Positions 18,161-27,700 of a DNA stretch of 64,000 nt are shown one piece after another (within the stretch, counting starts at the first letter, position 1; the number at the start of each line of letters is the position of its first letter). A model generated the notes under the pieces. It did no database searches, was not told where the DNA came from, and worked only from the letters and a program-made list of their open reading frames with translations. The stretch comes from Streptomyces nymphaeiformis (GTDB lineage: Bacteria; Actinomycetota; Actinomycetes; Streptomycetales; Streptomycetaceae). Location: assembly GCF_014203895.1 (NCBI RefSeq), contig NZ_JACHJY010000017.1:54975-118974 (forward strand), given 5' to 3'. A program made the translations under genes and the position numbers.

Positions 18161-18352
18161 TCAGCTTTACCCCGCTGCCGGACTGGATCCAGCCCGAGTG
18201 CTGCGAAGAGGCCGCAGTGCGGCAAACCGGCTTCCTCGTCCGCGTCGCGCGCTCCTCCCGAAGCCGCTCGCTGGGCCAGATCGCGCCACCGTTCGCGCCC
18301 CGTCAGGCCCAATCAGCGAAACTACGCTACGAGTTCGTAGGAGACTCGGACT

Positions 18353-19129
18353 ATGACCTCACCCGGACCCGTCGGCGGCACGCCGGTCAAGAAGCGGATC
18401 GAGCGCTCCATAACCGGTGGCTGCCTGGTCTTCCTGGTTCTGCTGATCATGGTCGGCGTAAGTCTCGTGACCGTGGTCGGGTACGTTCTGTGGAGCACCG
18501 GCAACACCACTGAGAAGAACCGGACGGCGGCCGAGGCTGAGCTCCACGACCTCATCAACCGCGCGGCCCTGGAGTCGGCCGGAGCGCTCCGCGCGAGCGC
18601 CGCCACCGACCCCGCCACACTCACCGCCCTCATCGGGAAGCATACCGAGGCACCCGTCATCACCTACGACGCGGCCCACAAGAAGTTCACTGCGGTGGTC
18701 GAGAAGGCGACCGACTACCAAAGAGTCAACATGCTGGGCGGCGGCTCCGACCGGATCGCCGCCTGCGGCATTTTCACGTACACTCTCGGCCCCGACCGTA
18801 CCTGGCGCGTCGACGTCACCACCCGGGAGACCACCGCCTGCCTACCCAGCAGCGAGGTCGGCCACCTGGCCCGCGGCGCGAGGGAGGTTCTGGAGGGCCT
18901 GGACGACGACCTGACGACCGTTACGCAGGCCCGGCGCGCGCTCGACCGGACGAGGCCCCTGGGCCGACTGACCGTCAGGAAGGTGACACACGACAAACGC
19001 ACCACCACTATCTCCGCTCTCCTGACCGATACCGCCCAAACGGTCGACCAGTGCTTTCTCCTCACCCTGCCACGCCCCGGAAACCAGGTGCCTAGCCCTG
19101 TCACCGTCACTCCTGCAAGCTCATGCTGA
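18353..19129 (+). CDS. Membrane-anchored protein of unknown function
   Basis: 258 residues with one strong transmembrane helix (about 22-48, GGCLVFLVLLIMVGVSLVTV), so probably a short cytoplasmic N-terminus and an external domain. The external part has four Cys (including CGIFTY, TACLPSSE and the last residue), which may form disulphides. The start has GGAG nine bases upstream. No family recognised. Confidence 0.75.
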   Translation: MTSPGPVGGTPVKKRIERSITGGCLVFLVLLIMVGVSLVTVVGYVLWSTGNTTEKNRTAAEAELHDLINRAALESAGALRASAATDPATLTALIGKHTEAPVITYDAAHKKFTAVVEKATDYQRVNMLGGGSDRIAACGIFTYTLGPDRTWRVDVTTRETTACLPSSEVGHLARGAREVLEGLDDDLTTVTQARRALDRTRPLGRLTVRKVTHDKRTTTISALLTDTAQTVDQCFLLTLPRPGNQVPSPVTVTPASSC

Positions 19130-19134
19130 ATCAG

Positions 19135-19285
19135 CCATCCTGCGGCAGGACTTCTACCCGGTGGCGTCTGGCCTTGCCCGGCCCTACAGCTCAGGCATCG
19201 TCGAAGGTCACGTTTGCCGAATGAAGCTCTGAAGAGCAGCATGTGCGGCCGCGCACCCTTCGTCCTCCTTCGCGGCCCGTATCCT
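19135..19285 (+). pseudogene. ISL3 transposase C-terminal relic
   Basis: ARPYSSGIVEGHVCRMK, followed in another frame by ALKSSMCGRAPFVLLR, matches the conserved end of ISL3 transposases (compare LPWSSGAVEGQVTRIK in the intact element at 54182-55807). It is frameshifted and only about 50 codons long. Confidence 0.7.
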
Positions 19286-19294
19286 CATTCCGCC

Positions 19295-19672
19295 CTAGTC
19301 GTACTTCATCAGCGTCTCGAAGCCCACCTCTGCGCAGTACTCCGACACTCGCTTCTCCGCGTCCTGGTCGTTGTGCGAGACCGCCTCGACCGTGTCGTAC
19401 AGGATGTGGCTGCCCTCGTGGTCGAGGTGCTCGCGATCAATGACCTTCGCCGCGGAGATCACCGCCGCAGCGGTGAGTACGGGCTCGTTACCGTAGCCCT
19501 TCACAGGCGGGTCGTGGGTGATCCGCTGCCAGGTCGACAGGTCCCAGCAGTAGTCCTCCCGCCAGGATGCGACCCGTTCCGGATCGGGCTCCTGCTCGCC
19601 GCAGGCCGAGAGGACCCCCGCCAGGACCACGGCCAATAAGGCCGACACCTTCCGCTTGTTCGTTTTCCGCAT
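19295..19672 (-). CDS. Small secreted lipoprotein, unknown function
   Basis: 125 residues from MRKTNKRK. The signal peptide ends in a lipobox (LAGVLSAC), so the mature protein would be lipid-anchored at Cys24. The mature part is acidic, with two further Cys (DYCWDLSTW and SEYCAEVGF). An upstream in-frame ATG at 19726 would spoil the signal peptide. No family recognised. Confidence 0.75.
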   Translation of the reverse strand: MRKTNKRKVSALLAVVLAGVLSACGEQEPDPERVASWREDYCWDLSTWQRITHDPPVKGYGNEPVLTAAAVISAAKVIDREHLDHEGSHILYDTVEAVSHNDQDAEKRVSEYCAEVGFETLMKYD

Positions 19673-19741
19673 CCGCAGCACCCCCGTCGTCAGGCACAGG
19701 TCGAAGCACACTCGGTCAAGGATCAAAAGGACGCTTCCTAG

Positions 19742-21122
19742 TAGTGCTTTGTTAGGTGGTCTTGTCGTGGTGGGTGGTTGGTAGTTCGCTGGCTGTATGA
19801 GGGCTGGGGAGCTTGCCGCGGTGCGGGGCCGGCTGGAGGAGTTCGCGGCGGAGGTGTTCGCGCCGTTGGTGCGTCGGGACCAGAGAGCGAAGGGCGCGTT
19901 ATATCTGCGGGGACTGCTGCTGGACGGCCGCAGGAAGTCGATGCAGCCGATGGCTGAACGGCTCGGTGTCGATCACCAGCAGCTGCAGCAGTTCATCACG
20001 ACCTCGACGTGGCAGGTCAGGGACGTGCGGGCCCGGCTGGCGTGGCGGGCGGCGGCCGTCGTGCAGCCGCAGGTGTGGGTGGTGGACGACACCGGCTTCC
20101 CCAAGGACGGCCATTCCTCGCCCGGGGTGGCCCGGCAGTACTCGGGCACCCTGGGCAAGGTCGGCAACTGCCAGATCGGCGTCAGTGTCCACGCCGCCTC
20201 CGAGGAGGCTTCGTGCCCGTTGTCCTGGCGCCTGTTCCTGCCCGCCGCCTGGGACGGTCCCGACGCCCAGGCCCGCAGGCGGGCCTGCCGCATCCCCGAC
20301 GACGAGCGCCACCGTCCCAAGTGGCAGCTCGCCCTGGACATGCTCGACGAACTCGCCGGCTCCGGGCTGCGGCCCGCCGTCCTGGTCGCCGATACCGGCT
20401 ACGGCGCGAACGCCGACTTCCGCCATGGCCTGGACGAACGCGGCCTGGCCTGGGTGCTGCAGGCCAAGGGCGAGATGACCGCCCACGGCCAGGACGCGGT
20501 GCCGCACCAGCCCGAATACGGCGGGCTCGGCCCCAGGCCGCTGCCCCGCTACCGCACCCGACCCGTGTCATTGCGCGAGCACGTACTGGCCGCAGGTCGC
20601 GGCCGCGGCCGGACCGTGACCTGGCGCAAGGGATCGAAGGCGGCGATGAGCTCGCACTTCGTGTTCCTGCACGTCCGGCTCGCGGGCCGTCGCCCGAAAC
20701 CGGCCGCCGACGGCACGATCGGGTTGTCCTGGCTGATCGCCCAGTGGCCCGAGGGCGAGCGCGAACCGGTGCAGTACTGGATCTCGAACCTGCCCGCCGA
20801 CATCCCCGCCAGGGATCTGGTCCGACTGGCAAAAGCCCGGTGGCGGATCGAGCACGACTACCGCGAGCTGAAAACAGCCCTGGGCCTGGACCACTTCGAG
20901 GGCCGCTCGTTCGCCGGCTGGCACCGGCACGTCACCCTCGTCACCGCCGCCCACCTGTTCCTGACCGAACAGCGGAGACACCCAAAAGCCCCTGCCAGGG
21001 CCTGACCCTCTACCAGGCCCTGGACCTCCTCCAACAGCTCATCGCTACCTGGACCGGCACCTGCCCCACCTGCCGACAGACCGTCCCATGGCAGCCCTAC
21101 GACACCACCTAACAAAGCACTA
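19742..21122 (+). mobile_element. Complete IS701-family insertion sequence
   Basis: 1381 bp bounded by perfect 19-bp inverted repeats, TAGTGCTTTGTTAGGTGGT (19742-19760) and its complement (21104-21122). It is flanked by CTAG on both sides (19738-19741 and 21123-21126), consistent with a 4-bp target duplication. The right CTAG overlaps the left end of the next element, so this one inserted right beside it. Confidence 0.92.
19797..21005 (+). CDS. IS701 family transposase
   Basis: Intact 402-residue DDE transposase. The N-terminus has LYLRGLLLDGRRKSMQPMAE, the usual IS701 signature. The first catalytic Asp lies in VWVVDDTGFPKDG, followed by GVARQYSGTLGKVGNCQIGV. The second lies in VLVADTGYGANADFR, and the Glu region is RIEHDYRELKTALGLDHFEG. 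It lies in an intact element with perfect ends, so it is probably functional. Confidence 0.93.
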   Translation: MRAGELAAVRGRLEEFAAEVFAPLVRRDQRAKGALYLRGLLLDGRRKSMQPMAERLGVDHQQLQQFITTSTWQVRDVRARLAWRAAAVVQPQVWVVDDTGFPKDGHSSPGVARQYSGTLGKVGNCQIGVSVHAASEEASCPLSWRLFLPAAWDGPDAQARRRACRIPDDERHRPKWQLALDMLDELAGSGLRPAVLVADTGYGANADFRHGLDERGLAWVLQAKGEMTAHGQDAVPHQPEYGGLGPRPLPRYRTRPVSLREHVLAAGRGRGRTVTWRKGSKAAMSSHFVFLHVRLAGRRPKPAADGTIGLSWLIAQWPEGEREPVQYWISNLPADIPARDLVRLAKARWRIEHDYRELKTALGLDHFEGRSFAGWHRHVTLVTAAHLFLTEQRRHPKAPARA

Positions 21123-21174
21123 CTAGGACTTGTCCGGCCGATCATGGCTGTCGGCAGTCGGGCATGATGCCCGG

Positions 21175-21609
21175 GTGAGCATCACCGTGAAGTTCTTCGT
21201 GGCGCCGGACGACACGTCAGCGAGCCTGGCTATCCAGTCTGGGCCGGGACGGGCATTCGAGTCGCTCTCCTTCGGCAACTTCGATCCCGAAGAAGCCGTG
21301 CTGGAGTGGGAATGTCTTATGGTCGGCGGCAGCTTCCAGGAACTGGTCGAGGCTGGTGAGCCTCGCATCGTCGCAGGCCAGGACAATGACGGGTGCGTCG
21401 TCTTCGCGCTCTCACCTCGCCTGTCCGCAGCGCTTGCGGACGCTGAGCACGCTAGATTGCGCGATGTCGCCGCCTCGTGGATCCAGCTGCGTGCCGAGGA
21501 CGGCGAGGTCATCGACACGCAGATCGCCGACGCGATCGTGGGTGATCTCGCTGCCCTCGTCAGCAGCGCCCGGCGTCAGAACCAGAGCGTCTACTGCTGG
21601 GTCGCGTAA
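21175..21609 (+). CDS. Passenger protein inside an IS5-type element, unknown function
   Basis: 144 residues from a GTG (SITVKFFVAPDDTSASLAI). It is acidic, with a FGNFDPEEAVLEWE segment and a VYCWVA end, and resembles hypothetical proteins found singly in Streptomyces chromosomes. It lies wholly between the 22-bp ends of the element, and its stop is 5 bp from the transposase stop (convergent). A degenerate second copy of its centre is at 28155-28300. Role unknown. Confidence 0.7.
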   Translation: MSITVKFFVAPDDTSASLAIQSGPGRAFESLSFGNFDPEEAVLEWECLMVGGSFQELVEAGEPRIVAGQDNDGCVVFALSPRLSAALADAEHARLRDVAASWIQLRAEDGEVIDTQIADAIVGDLAALVSSARRQNQSVYCWVA

Positions 21610-21613
21610 GAGC

Positions 21614-22552
21614 TCAGGTCCGAAGCCAGATCACGACGGCCGCCGCGGTGGCGGTGCCGAGGAAGACGTAACCGCGCTTGTCGTAGCGAGTGGCGACCGC
21701 CCGGGACTGCTTGAGGCGATTGATCGCCCGCTCGACGGTGTTGCGCTTCTTGTAGCGGTCCTCGTCGAAGCCGGGCGGCCGTCCACCGCGGGCGCCTTTG
21801 CGCAGGCGGGCCGCCTGACTGTCGGTCTTCTCCGGAATGGTGTGTCGGATTCCCCGGCGTCGCAGGTACTCGCGGATGGGGCCGTTGCTGTAGGCCCTGT
21901 CGGCCGCGAGGCTGTCGGGCTTCTTGCGTGGCCGTCCCAGGCGCGGTCTCGGCACCCGGATTTTCTCCAGGACCGGCTTGAACTGGGTGCAATCAGCTCG
22001 CTGACCTGGGGTGACGATCAGAGACAGCGGGCGGCAGCGGCCGTCCGCGCTCAGGTGGAGCTTGGTGGTGAACCCGCCCCGCGACCGGCCCAGGCCCTCG
22101 CCTCCAGCACCACCTCCACCAGGCGGGCGATGAGACTCTGCCAGGGCGTCTCGTCCTGGTGTTCCATGCCTGCGGCCCCCTTTGATGCCGGGGCCGGAGG
22201 CGGATCGGTGCGGGCGCCGGCCGCGTGCTGATGCGCGCGGACGATAGTGGAGTCCACCGAGATGTCCCCGTCGATCTCGCCTGCGGCGTCGGCCGCGGCC
22301 TGGACCTGCTGGAGCAGACGTTCCCAGGTGCCGTCGGCCGACCACAGACAGTGGCGTTCGTAGACGGTCTTCCACGGTCCGAACCGTTCGGGAAGGTCAC
22401 GCCCCTACACCCCGGTCCGCACCCGGTGCAGAATCCCGTCGATCACCTGCCGGTGATCCCGCCACCTGCCGCAACGCCCGTTGCTGACCGGCAAGAACGG
22501 CCGCAGCCGTTCCCACTCGGCATCACTCAGATCGCCCCGCCCCATGCTCACA
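21614..22552 (-). pseudogene. IS5 family transposase, disrupted
   Basis: Begins MGRGDLSDAEWERLRPFLPV. A TAG interrupts RTGV-GRDLPERFGPW near 22405. A second break near 22085 separates the HQDETPWQS region from GGFTTKLHLSADGRCRPLSL. The DDE signature continues with DSLAADRAYSNGPIREYL and KRNTVERAINRLKQSRAVAT. The central shift might once have been programmed, but the nonsense codon makes the copy defective. Confidence 0.85.
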
Positions 22553-22607
22553 GGAACGACTTGGGCACGGAGCAGTCACATGATCGGCCGGACAAGTCCT
22601 AAGCGAT

Positions 22608-22904
22608 TCAACCCCGTCGGCAGGCTATGAAAGCGATCACTCCCCACCCACACATGCCGACAAAGACCACGACCGCCGCTGACCCGGTCCATCGATACAC
22701 GTCCTCACCGGTGTGGGCGAGCCCGGAGGCAATCGCTTCGCCCGGCGTGTTGTAGTCCGCGTCGTTGTTCCTTCCCTTGCACTGGTGGCTGGAGGAGAAG
22801 AGCCAGCCAACGCCGCGAAGGACCGCGAGGATGCCGAGAAGGACCATCCCGGTAATGATCGGCGGTAACAGGGTTCGGCCTGGCGCATGCGAGTAAGCGT
22901 CCAC
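22608..22904 (-). CDS. Small two-helix membrane protein
   Basis: 98 residues from a GTG. Two hydrophobic helices (about 16-36, and 74-94 VVVFVGMCGWGVIAFIAC) flank a polar loop with a Cys. It lies between two IS5 elements. No homology recognised. Confidence 0.55.
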   Translation of the reverse strand: MDAYSHAPGRTLLPPIITGMVLLGILAVLRGVGWLFSSSHQCKGRNNDADYNTPGEAIASGLAHTGEDVYRWTGSAAVVVFVGMCGWGVIAFIACRRG

Positions 22905-22959
22905 GCAGCCACGGTTCCACTCTCAGCGCTTCGTGTACCTGAGTACGCGTACTCATCTC

Positions 22960-23800
22960 ATCTTGCGAGCCTGCGGTAGCAGATGAGGGTGCAGGCGATG
23001 GCGGCGAAGGCGAGGAAGTGGTCGGCTTTACGCTCGTAGCGTCGGTGAAGGCGGCGGCAGCCGGCGAGCCAGGACATGGTGCGCTCGATGGTCCAGCGGT
23101 GACGGCCCAGCCGCTGCGAGGACTCGACACCCTTGCGGGCGATGCGGTGGGTGATACCGCGCTCGCGTAGCCATTGCCGCAGGTGAGAGTAGTCGTAGCC
23201 CTTGTCGCCGTGGAGCTTTCCCGGCTTACGTCGCCGGGGCCGCGGCGGGAGCGGATCGGTGGTATGCCCTTCACCAGCGGGATCAGCGCCTGGCTGTCGT
23301 GCAGGTTCGCCGCCGAGATCCCGACAGAGATGGGCAGACCGGTCCGCTCGGTGATCAGATGGATCTTCGACCCGTACTTGCCCCGGTCCACAGGATTCGG
23401 ACCCGTCAGGCCCCCCTTTTCAAGGCCCGCATGTTCACCGAGTCGATCGCACACCTCGACCAGTCCAGCTCACCCCGGGAGCCGAGCTCGTCGAGGACCA
23501 GACGATAGAGCTTGGCCCACACCCTGGCCTTCGACCACTCCGAAAAACGCCGGTGGGCCGTCGCTCCCGACGGCCCGAACGACGCAGACGGCAACTGCTG
23601 CCACGTGCAGCCCGACGTGGCCACGAACACGATCGCCGCCAGCACTTCCCGGTCACCGTGCCGCCGCCGACCACCACCCTGGGGCCGCGAAGGAGCCTCC
23701 GGCACCACCCGCTGGAACAGCTCCCACAACTCGTCCGGCACCAGCCGCTCAACAATCCCCACCACAGCCCGCAGCCTACCGACCGGCCAAATGAGATGAC
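22960..23800 (-). pseudogene. IS5-type transposase with slippery run and extra frameshift
   Basis: The first frame reads VERLVPDELWELFQRV through WSRCAIDSVNMRALK. It then meets an A4G6 run (near 23415) where it shifts to LTGPNPVDRGKYGSKIHLIT, a layout typical of programmed frameshifting in IS5/IS427-type elements. A later single-base loss near 23235 breaks GDKGYDYSHLRQWLRERGIT from the rest, so the copy is dead. The C-terminal end keeps RTMSWLAGCRRLHRRYERKA. Its ends share TCATCTCAT. Confidence 0.85.
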
Positions 23801-23817
23801 CTCTTAAGGTCGTGGCC

Positions 23818-24291
23818 ATGGAGTCCCCTTCATCGAGCCCGATGCCCACCCAGACTCTCCGTAGGCCGGGGCAGCAGATAGTCCTGTTCATGGTGGGGAG
23901 TCTCTTTGCCCTGCTGGGCGCTGGGGCGTTGATCAGTGGGGCGGTTGCCGCAGATCCTGCTGGCACAGTGATCTACACCGTGAGTGGCGCGGGCGGTGTC
24001 TGGGTTGCGTTCCGCAGCTGTGTCATGGGCGTGCGGATCGACTCCACGGGTCTCACCGCACGCGGCCTGGGACGCTCGAAAGTCGTTCCGTGGTGTGCGA
24101 TCGGCACGGTCGATACCGGGGAGGGCCCTGGATTGGCACCGGCGCAGGCTCCTGGATTGGTTCTCAAAAACGGTGAGCAGGTGGGACTCGGTGCCCTCGC
24201 TTCATACTCCAGCCGTACGGTCGACGCCGACTTCGCCCTGATCAAGTCCCTGCACGCCACCCACGTCACCGACTGCCTCAACTGCGCGTGA
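23818..24291 (+). CDS. Membrane protein with a PH-like domain
   Basis: 157 residues. Two adjacent hydrophobic segments (about 23-43 and 50-70) are followed by a soluble part (VRIDSTGLTARGLGRSKVVP, WCAIGTVDTGEG) resembling bacterial PH-like domains (DUF2581-type). Starts at GTG 23812 or ATG 23818 are both possible. Function unknown. It lies between two dead IS5 copies. Confidence 0.65.
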   Translation: MESPSSSPMPTQTLRRPGQQIVLFMVGSLFALLGAGALISGAVAADPAGTVIYTVSGAGGVWVAFRSCVMGVRIDSTGLTARGLGRSKVVPWCAIGTVDTGEGPGLAPAQAPGLVLKNGEQVGLGALASYSSRTVDADFALIKSLHATHVTDCLNCA

Positions 24292-24427
24292 CTGCTGCGG
24301 CAGGGGTGCCGTACCGCCGGCACCTCGTCGCAGTCGCGTGTCCGAAGGCTTCCTGGTCGCAGCTGCACAGTGTTCGGGGACCGCTCTGTTGCCAGTGCGG
24401 GTGCGGAAGCAGGTCGACTGCCCAACA

Positions 24428-25330
24428 TCACAAGATCAGAGACAGAGCCCGTTCACGTGTACGCCGACACCAGTAGACCATCGCCTCCGCGCTGGCGATG
24501 GAACGCTCGAAGTCGCGCACGCGACGGCGACTTCGCATCAGATGGGCGAAGAACCGCTCGACGATCCACCGCTTGGGCAGCACGACGATGCCGCGCATGT
24601 CCGTCGCTGCGTTTGACGATGGCGAGGACCAGGGCGAGGGCCGCGAGGCAGTACTCGACGAGGCTGCCGGTGTATCCGCCGTCGGCCCAGACCAGGGCCA
24701 GCAGGTGGTGCGCGGCAGTGACCTGGGTGAGCAGGACCTGGGCCGCGGAGCGGTCGCCCACATCCGCTGCGGTGACCATCACCGCGAGCAGCAGGCCAAG
24801 GGTGTCGACCACGACGTGCCGCTTGCGGCCGTTGATCAGCTTGCCGCCGTCGAAGCCGCGGCTGTCAGAGCCGACGACCGCGTCCGCTTTGACCGACCGC
24901 GAGTCGATCACGCCCGCGCCCGGCTCCGAGTCCCGCCCGGCCCGCTCGCGGACCAGGCGGCGGAGCCGGTCGTGGAACTCTCGGACCAGATCGTGGTTGC
25001 GCCCGCGCCGGAAGAACGCGTAGACCCGCTCCCACGGCCCGAAATGGCAGGCATGGCCCGCCACTTCGTGCCGTTGTCGACCAGGTAGCGGATCGCGTCC
25101 GGCATCGCGCGGTGGCAATAAGCCTCCGGTTGCCCGCCCCGGCCCCGCAGCCAGCCCGGCACCGGCAGCAGTGGCCGGACCACCGCCCACTCGGCGTCCG
25201 ACATGTCGGTGGGATACCGACGCTCGCGCGCCCCGTGGTCTCTGGCGTTCCCGAACCTGTGAGCCAGACAGTCACACGCGAGAGTGGCCGAAGTGGGCCC
25301 CGCTCCCGCGTTGCCGTAGAAATGCGACAA
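24428..25330 (-). pseudogene. IS5 family transposase, two frameshifts
   Basis: The start region reads RRYPTDMSDAEWAVVRPLLP, then YLVDNGTKWRAMP. The frame changes near 25050 to FGPWERVYAFFRRGRNHDLV and the DDE core with GGKLINGRKRHVVVDTLGLL and LALVWADGGYTGSLV. It changes again near 24600 to MRGIVVLPKRWIVERFFAHL. Because of two shifts it cannot give a full protein. Confidence 0.85.
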
Positions 25331-25636
25331 CAGGGCCTCCTGGACCGCATGTTGGCTTCGACACCCTTCGAGCTACCGAGAGGCCCTGCTCTCATGCACG
25401 GCAGCCGCCGCAGTCACCCGATCGAATGACTTCTCGACGAGATCGGGACGACGGCAGTCGCGTCGCTTCTCGTGGTCGCTGGGACGGACGAATTCGCACT
25501 GCCCTCCAGGTAGACGGTCGGCTTGGTGACGCCCCGAGGCCGCCTCGCGGGTTTGAGCCCGGTGCCGCGACTGACGAACCTGGCGAAGAGTCGTGTCTTA
25601 CCGGTTCGAGGCGCGGCCAACCGCCTCCGCTATGTC

Positions 25637-26437
25637 CTACTTCTCCTCCGGCTCCCAGGCGCGGAGCAGGTCGAGAAGCCCTGCGTCTCCGTCAACGTGC
25701 AAGGAGTCGGCCTGGATCCGGTCGTACAGGTAGAGGACCAGCTCACTGGCCGTGCCGTGGACGGAGGCGCCGACTGTGTCCGAGTCCTCGCCGGTCGCGG
25801 CGGTGGGCGCGGGGATGCGGGTGGTGCGTGCGCCGTCGCCGTCGACGGTGAGGCGCCAGGAGCGACCCTCGGCGGCGTGGAAGTCGAAGGCCGTGGGCTT
25901 GTGCGGCCAGGCACTCGGCGTTGCGCAGACGGTGAACAGGAACTCCTCCACACCGTCGAGTGCCAGCTCGACCGGCAGCGGCTGCGGGGCGCCCCCGGCG
26001 AGCTGGGCGTCGTAGGTGTGCACCGCGGTCTCCTGGACCCGGTGCCGGGCGGTGCCGCCGGCGGTCTGCGGTGACTGCGACGCGGGCCACCACGTCCAGC
26101 AACCGCTCTCCGGTCCCGCCGCGCGCAGGGCGCCCAGCAGAAGCTGCGTCGACCCGTCCAGCCAGGCCAGCAGGGCCTCACGCTCCTGCGGCACTTCCAG
26201 CGCGGCGCGCGCGGCGACGGCCTCGGCCGGGGGCGCGTCGGCGGGCCCCGCGCCGACGATGGCGGCCCAGAAGCGGTCGCCCCCGCCCAGGTGCTTCACC
26301 AGATCGAACAGCGTCCACCCAGGGCAGGTCGGCACCTGTGCGTCGAGACCGGGCGCGGCGGCGACCACGGCGCGGAAGGCGGTCGACCGTTCATCGATCA
26401 GTCGCAACAGGTCGGGGAACTCAAGATTCTTTTCCAC
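25637..26437 (-). CDS. Maleylpyruvate isomerase family mycothiol-dependent enzyme
   Basis: 266 residues with the N-terminal mycothiol-dependent (DinB-like four-helix) domain. The metal-binding His lies in LVKHLGGGDRFW, with a second pair in RHRVQETAVHTYDAQ. The CPGWTLFDLVKH start of the domain is typical. The C-terminal domain resembles SCP2-like folds. Family members use mycothiol as thiol cofactor for isomerisation or detoxification; the substrate here is unknown. It stands alone between an IS relic and a relic-poor gap. Confidence 0.85.
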   Translation of the reverse strand: MEKNLEFPDLLRLIDERSTAFRAVVAAAPGLDAQVPTCPGWTLFDLVKHLGGGDRFWAAIVGAGPADAPPAEAVAARAALEVPQEREALLAWLDGSTQLLLGALRAAGPESGCWTWWPASQSPQTAGGTARHRVQETAVHTYDAQLAGGAPQPLPVELALDGVEEFLFTVCATPSAWPHKPTAFDFHAAEGRSWRLTVDGDGARTTRIPAPTAATGEDSDTVGASVHGTASELVLYLYDRIQADSLHVDGDAGLLDLLRAWEPEEK

Positions 26438-26939
26438 GCCGGGTGTCTATCACCGTGCTCCGGTGATCGGACAGCGATTTTCACAGCCGCCGCCGGTCGG
26501 CCATTGCGGACGTCCTCGCCTCCCACCGCTCGGGTGACAAGCTGCGCACTGCTGCGAGGACGCTGGTGGCGGCGGTACGCCAGGCGTCGTGCCTGTGGGT
26601 GCTCTGGCCTCGCCGTGCGGCCGGGCACCTCGGCGACGTGACGTCCACCCGGTGCGCGCGGTCATGCTGCCGCTCGATGTGATGGACGCGGAGGTCACGA
26701 CGGCGGGGGAAGACCGATCGGGTCGGGAGTTCAGGTGACTCCCGTTCGACCAGCACTCCTCAAGTTCGGAAGAACAGCAGCCATTGCCCCGTGCTCACGT
26801 ACGGGTCAGAGCCGTCCTGAGACGGCCTTCACCCCCGGCGTAAACGCCGGAGCACCGGCCAAGATCAAAGGTAGAGAGCCTGGGTGACGAGGTGCGGCTG
26901 CCACCCAACGTCACGGCGATGGCCGAGTCAGTGCTGCCG
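26438..26939. other. Gene-free stretch with a small hairpin
   Basis: I find no convincing gene. CCGGCG-TAAA-CGCCGG (26835-26850) can fold and lies about 90 bases past the HIT gene's stop, so it may terminate that gene. Confidence 0.4.
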
Positions 26940-27377
26940 TCAGGCTCTGGTTCGACTTGTGTGACGTGCCTCTGCGGCCAGTGCGTCGGCGATTCGCGAA
27001 GCTGGATCTCCGGCGAACCGATGCTGCGACTGGCCGGCCGGCCAGGTAGAGATGCCATCCTCCGGCCACCGCGGAACGACGTGGAAGTGCAGGTGAGGCA
27101 CCGACTGCTCCGAGCCCGGACCACTCGCGCTGAGGACGTTCACTCCGGACGCGTTCAGCCCGGACCGCATCGCCTTGGCCAGACGCTGGACCAGCGCCGT
27201 CGTCTCGGCCAGTACCTCGCCGGGCGTGTCAAAGAGGTCGGCGAAATGGGACGTCGGCACCACCAGGGTGTGCCCCGGAGCGAGAGGGTTGAGCGGGGTG
27301 AACGCACACGCCCGGGGCCCACGGGCCACCCAGTGTGCGCGGTCTTCGCGGATGAGCCGGCAGAAGATGCACAACAT
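26940..27377 (-). CDS. HIT family protein (nucleotide hydrolase/transferase)
   Basis: 145 residues from MLCIFCRLIREDR. The histidine triad is HLHFHVVPRW, with the catalytic His in the middle. A CIFC pair at the N-terminus suggests a structural zinc site, as in Hint-like proteins. FTPLNPLAPGHTLVVPTSHF is the usual first half. Members hydrolyse AMP derivatives or dinucleoside polyphosphates. An earlier ATG at 27407 adds only ten unlikely residues. Confidence 0.88.
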   Translation of the reverse strand: MLCIFCRLIREDRAHWVARGPRACAFTPLNPLAPGHTLVVPTSHFADLFDTPGEVLAETTALVQRLAKAMRSGLNASGVNVLSASGPGSEQSVPHLHFHVVPRWPEDGISTWPAGQSQHRFAGDPASRIADALAAEARHTSRTRA

Positions 27378-27519
27378 ACGGACGACGCTTCCACGAGCCA
27401 CCGGCACGTCACGCGATGGAGTACTGGCTGACCGACGGAATCACGGAAGTTGCGCCAGAGCCACTACTGCTCGATAGAGCCGAACAACCTCCGCCCGCAA
27501 CCGCTACAGCCCGGGAGGC

Positions 27520-27548
27520 GGGACCATCCGCATGCAAGCGGAGAGCAG
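27520..27548 (+). repeat. Isolated CRISPR-repeat-like sequence
   Basis: A 29-nt stretch starting GGGACCATCC and ending GAGAGCAG matches about 22 of 29 positions of the repeat seen in the arrays at 47.6 and 58.2 kb. No second copy at the expected 60-62 nt spacing was seen. It could be chance in GC-rich DNA. Confidence 0.3.
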
Positions 27549-27700
27549 GGTGGCCGGCCGGCGTGATCAGCCACACGGCCCGCAACGCGCAGGCCCCCAC
27601 AGCGGTTTGAGTAGCGCTACTCAGGCGCCGGGGGCCGCCCCGCCGCACGATGGACCCCTCGTCGACACGGCGGAACCGATCCGCCCAGGAGGAATCGATC

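Larger units (their letters stand above)
21125..22600. mobile_element. IS5-type element with a passenger gene
   Basis: Perfect 22-bp inverted repeats start AGGACTTGTCCGGCCGATCA at 21125 and end in its complement at 22600. They enclose a degenerate transposase (minus strand) and a convergent non-transposase gene (21175-21609). The outermost bases suggest a TA target duplication. The transposase has a stop and a frameshift, so the element is now immobile unless helped in trans. Confidence 0.75.

Noticed and set aside
22840..22870. AGGACCATCCCGG sequence resembling the start of the CRISPR repeat
   Set aside because: Lies inside a membrane protein gene, has no matching repeat end, and no neighbour at 60 nt.
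26820..26890. Possible end of an IS200/IS605-type element with a CCGGCG hairpin
   Set aside because: No TnpA or TnpB sequence is nearby and the hairpin is equally explained as the HIT gene's terminator.
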